From the NCBI GenBank assembly GCA_026417735.1, contig JAOACR010000021.1, positions 80,476-144,475 on the forward strand: DNA of 64,000 nt, written 5' to 3'. The translations under genes were made by a program, and so were the position numbers. The notes beneath the pieces are model-generated. The model saw nothing but the letters and a program-made list of their open reading frames with translations, was not told the origin of the DNA and ran no database searches. Shown one piece after another: positions 63,052-64,000 of the stretch (positions are counted from its first letter, which is position 1; the number at the start of each line of letters is the position of its first letter). The stretch comes from Kiritimatiellia bacterium. GTDB taxonomy: Bacteria; Verrucomicrobiota; Kiritimatiellia; PWTM01.

Positions 63052-64000
63052 AGCCGACGCCAGAATCGTTGTGGATCGCCTGTTACGCGAGGCGGGCTGG
63101 GACATCGAAGACAAGTCCCAAGTCTCCACTGAAGAACCCGCTGCTGATGGGCGCGCCGATTACCTGCTCAAGAACCGGCGCGGACAACCGCTCGCGCCCG
63201 TCGAGACGAAGCGGTTCTCCATTGATCCCTACTCGGCCAAGCAGCAAGCCCGGGACTACGCGGTAGCCCTTCGTGCGCCGTTCGTGATTCTGAGCAACGG
63301 CCAAGAGTATTACTTCTGGGATTACGAAAACGGCGATGCCCGTCCAATCCTCGGCTTCCCGTCGCCCGCCGACCTAGAGCGCCGCGCCAATCTCCGTCAG
63401 CACCGCACAGGCAACATCGCCACGTCGCTCCGTGCCATTCCATATCCCACGCGCTTTCGCTTCCGAGGTGAAGACGTCGAGGTTCGCCCCTACCAGTTGC
63501 GCTGCCTGCAAGCCGCTGATGAAGCCCTCATCGCTGGCCGCCGCCGGATGCTCTTTGAGATGGCCACAGGAACGGGCAAAACCCTCACGCTGGCCATGCT
63601 GATGAAGCGTTGGTTTCAGGCCGCCGCCATCTCGCGCGTGCTGTTCCTGGCCGACCGCATCGAGTTGGCCAAACAGGCCAAGGAGACATTTGACGATTAC
63701 CTTCGTGATTACCCCTGCACCCTGCTATACGGCGGCAAACGCAGTCTCGAAGGCCAAATTGTCGTCGGCACGCTCGATACGATTGCCGGTCAACTTGGGC
63801 CGGGCGGCTTCGGCCATGCCTATTTTGATCTGGTCGTCACCGACGAATGCCATCGCTCTATCTACAACACCCATCGCGCTACGCTCGCCCATTTCGACGC
63901 CATCCACATCGGCCTGACTGCCACGCCCAATCCCGGCGAACTGCGCTGGGTGAGCGAGCACGAACGCCAACTGGTGCGCAGCACCTACATGTTTTTTGAT
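63041..64000 (+). CDS. hsdR: Type I restriction enzyme HsdR subunit, 5' part
   Basis: An open frame of 320 codons that runs off the right edge. The N-terminus (MPTEADARIVVDRLLREAGW) is typical of HsdR. The nuclease domain shows Asp40 and the E-x-K (Glu55, Lys57) of PVETKRF, a PD-(D/E)XK site. The helicase core has motif I MATGTGKTLT (174-183), DECH (268-271) and LTATP (292-296). It would cut and translocate DNA once complexed with HsdM and HsdS, expected beyond this window. The ATG overlaps the end of the helicase gene by 11 bases, so it may be translated with it. Confidence 0.93.
   Translation, partial: MPTEADARIVVDRLLREAGWDIEDKSQVSTEEPAADGRADYLLKNRRGQPLAPVETKRFSIDPYSAKQQARDYAVALRAPFVILSNGQEYYFWDYENGDARPILGFPSPADLERRANLRQHRTGNIATSLRAIPYPTRFRFRGEDVEVRPYQLRCLQAADEALIAGRRRMLFEMATGTGKTLTLAMLMKRWFQAAAISRVLFLADRIELAKQAKETFDDYLRDYPCTLLYGGKRSLEGQIVVGTLDTIAGQLGPGGFGHAYFDLVVTDECHRSIYNTHRATLAHFDAIHIGLTATPNPGELRWVSEHERQLVRSTYMFFD

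Noticed and set aside
1..64000. CRISPR array, rRNA or tRNA genes
   Set aside because: I looked in the intergenic spaces for regularly spaced repeats and for the tRNA T-loop (GGTTCGAATCC) and saw none. Matches to GTTCGAATC occur only inside the thiC gene.

Overview
This GC-rich window (well over 60% G+C by eye) is very dense in genes and comes from a Gram-negative-type bacterium. It carries a beta-barrel porin, lipoproteins, an O-antigen-style ABC exporter, a PEP-CTERM protein and several copies of the type IV pilus/type II secretion motors. Secreted sulfatases, PQQ-type beta-propellers, DUF1080 and TIM-barrel sugar proteins, pectin-degrading enzymes and repeated PilB-like ATPases together suggest the PVC superphylum, most plausibly Kiritimatiellota/Verrucomicrobiota. 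That placement is an inference from gene content; there is no rRNA in the window to test it.

Layout. 1-6.3 kb: the 3' part of mfd, then a Wzm/Wzt-like ABC exporter and a large polytopic protein that may be a GT-C glycosyltransferase. 6.3-9.3 kb: a secreted beta-propeller plus polysaccharide-deacetylase-like fusion on the minus strand, followed by a decayed second deacetylase-like gene. 9.5-12.5 kb: a GspE/GspF pair. 12.6-17.4 kb: flavodoxin, ROK-type regulator, lipoprotein, UspA, and thiC preceded by a TPP riboswitch. 17.5-25 kb: GH51 arabinofuranosidase, a secreted protein of unknown function, a PQQ propeller and a sulfatase. 25-35 kb: small housekeeping and envelope genes (DUF2905, thioredoxin, second PQQ propeller, PhoU plus porin, DUF362 plus endonuclease III, TIM-barrel isomerase, K+ channel, YlxP, DUF1080). 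35-41.5 kb: a complete Dpp/Opp-type peptide transporter whose two ATPases are fused. 41.5-53.3 kb: a pectin/uronate module (beta-helix protein, PEP-CTERM adhesin-like protein, KduI, GH105 with a DUF4861-like C-terminus, YyaL-type thioredoxin protein, an alpha-helical secreted protein). 53.6-59.5 kb: a minus-strand pilB-pilT-pilB-pilC operon. 59.5-60.6 kb: a wrecked sulfatase gene. 61.4-64 kb: a C-terminally truncated PLD/SNF2 helicase and the 5' part of a type I restriction hsdR running off the right edge.

How the genes fit together. The carbohydrate genes form a scavenging toolkit. GH51 would remove arabinose side chains. The beta-helix protein and the GH105 enzyme would process pectin or rhamnogalacturonan, and KduI would isomerise the released unsaturated uronate. 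Sulfatases and deacetylases would remove decorations. The two sets of secretion/pilus motors could export or pull on surface structures, but no pilin, secretin or prepilin peptidase lies in the window. Two genes (a deacetylase and a sulfatase) have clearly decayed, so the polysaccharide repertoire is being remodelled. The right end looks like the edge of a defence island. I found no CRISPR array, rRNA or tRNA, and no intact transposase.
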